Source: Clostridiales bacterium
GTDB taxonomy: Bacteria; Bacillota; Clostridia; Oscillospirales; Oscillospiraceae
DNA: 64,000 nt
Reading direction: 5' to 3'
Assembly (NCBI GenBank): GCA_003150485.1
Contig: QALX01000006.1
Coordinates: forward strand, 1-64,000
Below are positions 62,521 to 64,000 of the stretch, piece by piece (position 1 is the first letter of the stretch; each line of letters begins with the position of its first letter). A program made the position numbers and the translations under genes. The notes under the pieces are model-generated. The model saw only the letters and a program-made list of their open reading frames with translations, was not told the origin of the DNA and searched no databases.

Positions 62521-62776
62521 GGGGAGCCGGTGTTTTCACCGGCTCCCCTTCTCACTTGATAGTTTAAGTGCGCGCAGCGCAGTAAACGTTTCGGTCCAGC
62601 CTTTTTCAGTGAGACTCCAAATCTGTGATTTGGCCAGTCGCACTTACACAGAGTGCAAAAGCTGGTGGGGGTAAAAAACGTACCCTGTGCCCGTTAAGAC
62701 GGGCACAGCCTGCGCTGCAAACGTGCCCTCGGCACGTTTGCTTCACGCTGCGGGGCAGAGCCCCGCACTAAGCGTG
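62521..62776. repeat. Palindrome array between the carboxypeptidase gene and pgi
   Basis: Stems: 62521-62548 (perfect 12 bp, T-run on the minus strand), 62565-62646 (TAAGTGCG/CGCACTTA around an inner CCAAATC/GATTTGG at 62617-62633), 62685-62708 (CTGTGCCCGT/ACGGGCACAG), 62718-62740 (CAAACGTGCC/GGCACGTTTG) and 62744-62776 (CACGCT plus TGCGGGGC, nested). The last overlaps the carboxypeptidase stop codon at 62768-62770. No ORF is supported in the block. Confidence 0.8.
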
Positions 62777-63925
62777 CCCCGTGGCCATGCGCTCCAGCAT
62801 CCCGCTGAAGATGCCGGAGAAGGTCAGGCGAGGCACCTCAGCCTGGGTCACCAGGGCGATCCGGCGCGCCTCCTTGCCGTCCACCGAGATCACCAGCTGG
62901 CCCACCTCGGCGCCCTTGGCCACCGGCGCCTGGAGGCTCTCCTTCAGCTCTACCTCTGTGGTAACGCTGCTCAGCTGATCCTTCTTCACCAGCAGCTTGC
63001 CGACCTCCGACAGTCCCACCTGCACCGTGTCCGCCTCCCCCATCTTCACCGGCAGCGCGGGCAGGGCCTCTTTGGGGGTCACGTCCGCCAGGGCGTAGGC
63101 GCCAAAGCCATAGTTCAGCAGGGCCTTGGCGCTGTCAAACCGCTCCTTGGAAGTGGAGCTGCCCAGGACCACCGCCACCAGCTCCATATCGTCCCGGAGG
63201 GCTGAGGCGGAGATACAGAACCCAGCGCTGGAGGTGGAGCCGGTTTTCAGGCCGGTGGCACCGTCGTAGTAGTAAATCAGCTTGTTGGTGTTGGCCAGCT
63301 GGAACTCTCCGTCCCGTATGGTGTCCATCCAGGTGCCGGTGTACTCCCGGATCAGGTCGTGCTTCAGCAGCTGGCAGCTCATCAGAGCGATGTCATAGGC
63401 GCTGGTCACGTGGCCCTTTGCGGGCAGGCCGTTGCAGTTGCAGAAGTGAGTATCCTTCATCCCCAGCTCCGCCGCCCGCTGGTTCATCTTATCCACAAAG
63501 GCGGACTCACTGCCGGACACAAACTCCGCCAGAGCTACGGCGGCGTCATTGCCCGAGGCCACCGCCACCGCCTTGAGAAGGTCGTGGACGGACATCTGTT
63601 CCCCCTCCTCCAGGTACACCTGGCTGCCCCCCATGGAGGCGGCGTAAGCGGAGCAGGTCACCTGGTCATCCATGGAAATCTGTCCCCCGTCAATGGCCTC
63701 CGCCACCAGCAGCATGGTCATTACCTTGGTCACTGAGGCAGGCTCCAGCTTCTCGTGCTCCGCCTGCTGATACAGCACGGTGCCGGTCTCCCGCTCCACC
63801 AAGATAACGCTCTTGGCGGAAACCGCTACGCCGGAGCTCTTGGCCTCCTTGCCGGCAGCAAAGGCAGTGGGAATCCCCTGCCAGAGCAAACACAGGGCCA
63901 GCAACCCAGTCAACATACGTTTCAT
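62768..63925 (-). CDS. D-alanyl-D-alanine carboxypeptidase, S11 (DacF-like)
   Basis: The 385-residue product is a low-molecular-weight penicillin-binding protein that trims terminal D-Ala from peptidoglycan. It has a signal peptide (LLWQGIPTAFA, cleavage near 23). The active-site motifs are PASVTK (SxxK, near 63), ASGND (SxN, near 123) and GLKTGST (KTG, near 228). A C-terminal domain follows. It lacks an obvious amphipathic anchor longer than the last 20 residues. GGGAGGAAGGC precedes the ATG. Its stop lies inside the first palindrome of an array, and a strong terminator ends that array. Confidence 0.93.
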   Translation of the reverse strand: MKRMLTGLLALCLLWQGIPTAFAAGKEAKSSGVAVSAKSVILVERETGTVLYQQAEHEKLEPASVTKVMTMLLVAEAIDGGQISMDDQVTCSAYAASMGGSQVYLEEGEQMSVHDLLKAVAVASGNDAAVALAEFVSGSESAFVDKMNQRAAELGMKDTHFCNCNGLPAKGHVTSAYDIALMSCQLLKHDLIREYTGTWMDTIRDGEFQLANTNKLIYYYDGATGLKTGSTSSAGFCISASALRDDMELVAVVLGSSTSKERFDSAKALLNYGFGAYALADVTPKEALPALPVKMGEADTVQVGLSEVGKLLVKKDQLSSVTTEVELKESLQAPVAKGAEVGQLVISVDGKEARRIALVTQAEVPRLTFSGIFSGMLERMATGHA

Positions 63926-64000
63926 TTTGCCTTCCTCCCATCAAACTGCTCTTTCCCTTCAGTTTATGGAAATCGGAACGGACTATACTGCCATTTTCTC

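Overview
The window looks like a chromosomal segment of a GC-rich, endospore-forming member of the Clostridia, most likely an Oscillospiraceae gut anaerobe of the Flavonifractor/Lawsonibacter/Intestinimonas type. The evidence is the sporulation genes (spoIIE, spoIIP, a YtaF-like gene), Gram-positive type lipoprotein and cell-wall enzymes, strong AGGAGG ribosome sites, consensus TTGACA-17-TATAAT promoters, and a CoA-transferase/aldehyde/alcohol dehydrogenase fermentation cluster. The taxon is inferred from gene content, not from a marker-gene search.

Layout. 1-7.1 kb: spoIIE, dusB, spoIIP and rny (RNase Y). 7.1-10.6 kb: an XRE regulator divergent from two tiny ORFs, a VanY-like peptidase and pepD. 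10.6-16.8 kb: a sulfur and PLP block made of a CymR-like Rrf2 repressor, cysK, pdxST, a PatB/MalY C-S lyase and metY. The cysK and metY promoters share an operator-like sequence, and metY also has a leader ORF with a terminator/antiterminator pair. 16.9-28.4 kb: a VWA/CoxE protein, a hotdog thioesterase, an OxlT-like MFS transporter, a PucR-type regulator, and a minus-strand cluster of Fe-alcohol dehydrogenase, CoA-acylating aldehyde dehydrogenase and two paralogous CoA-transferases. Together these could interconvert an organic acid, its CoA ester, the aldehyde and the alcohol.

28.9-37.7 kb is the accessory region. A decayed HNH endonuclease gene is followed by a 7.5-kb integrative mobilizable element inserted next to tRNA-Leu. 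It has 13-bp direct repeats at its ends (30085-30097 and 37589-37601), and joining the ends recreates an 11-bp inverted repeat that looks like attP. It carries a large serine recombinase, an XRE regulator, a NotI-like restriction enzyme with a C5-cytosine methyltransferase, a sigma-region-4-like protein and a frameshifted MobV relaxase. Base composition inside the element is visibly more AT-rich than outside.

37.7-64 kb returns to core chromosome: mutY/radical-SAM/cysK2, rpsF-ssb-rpsR, queT with a structured leader, an ECF sigma/RsiV pair, YtaF, an HD hydrolase, a Nudix enzyme, a secreted beta-helix protein, an EamA transporter with a possible attenuator, a GNAT/DUF2156 pair, the conserved glmU-prs-pth-mfd-prsA series (GlmU with an unrecognisable uridyltransferase half), ThiT under a TPP riboswitch, pgi and a D-Ala-D-Ala carboxypeptidase. 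Two dense palindrome arrays sit between prs and pth and between pgi and the carboxypeptidase gene.
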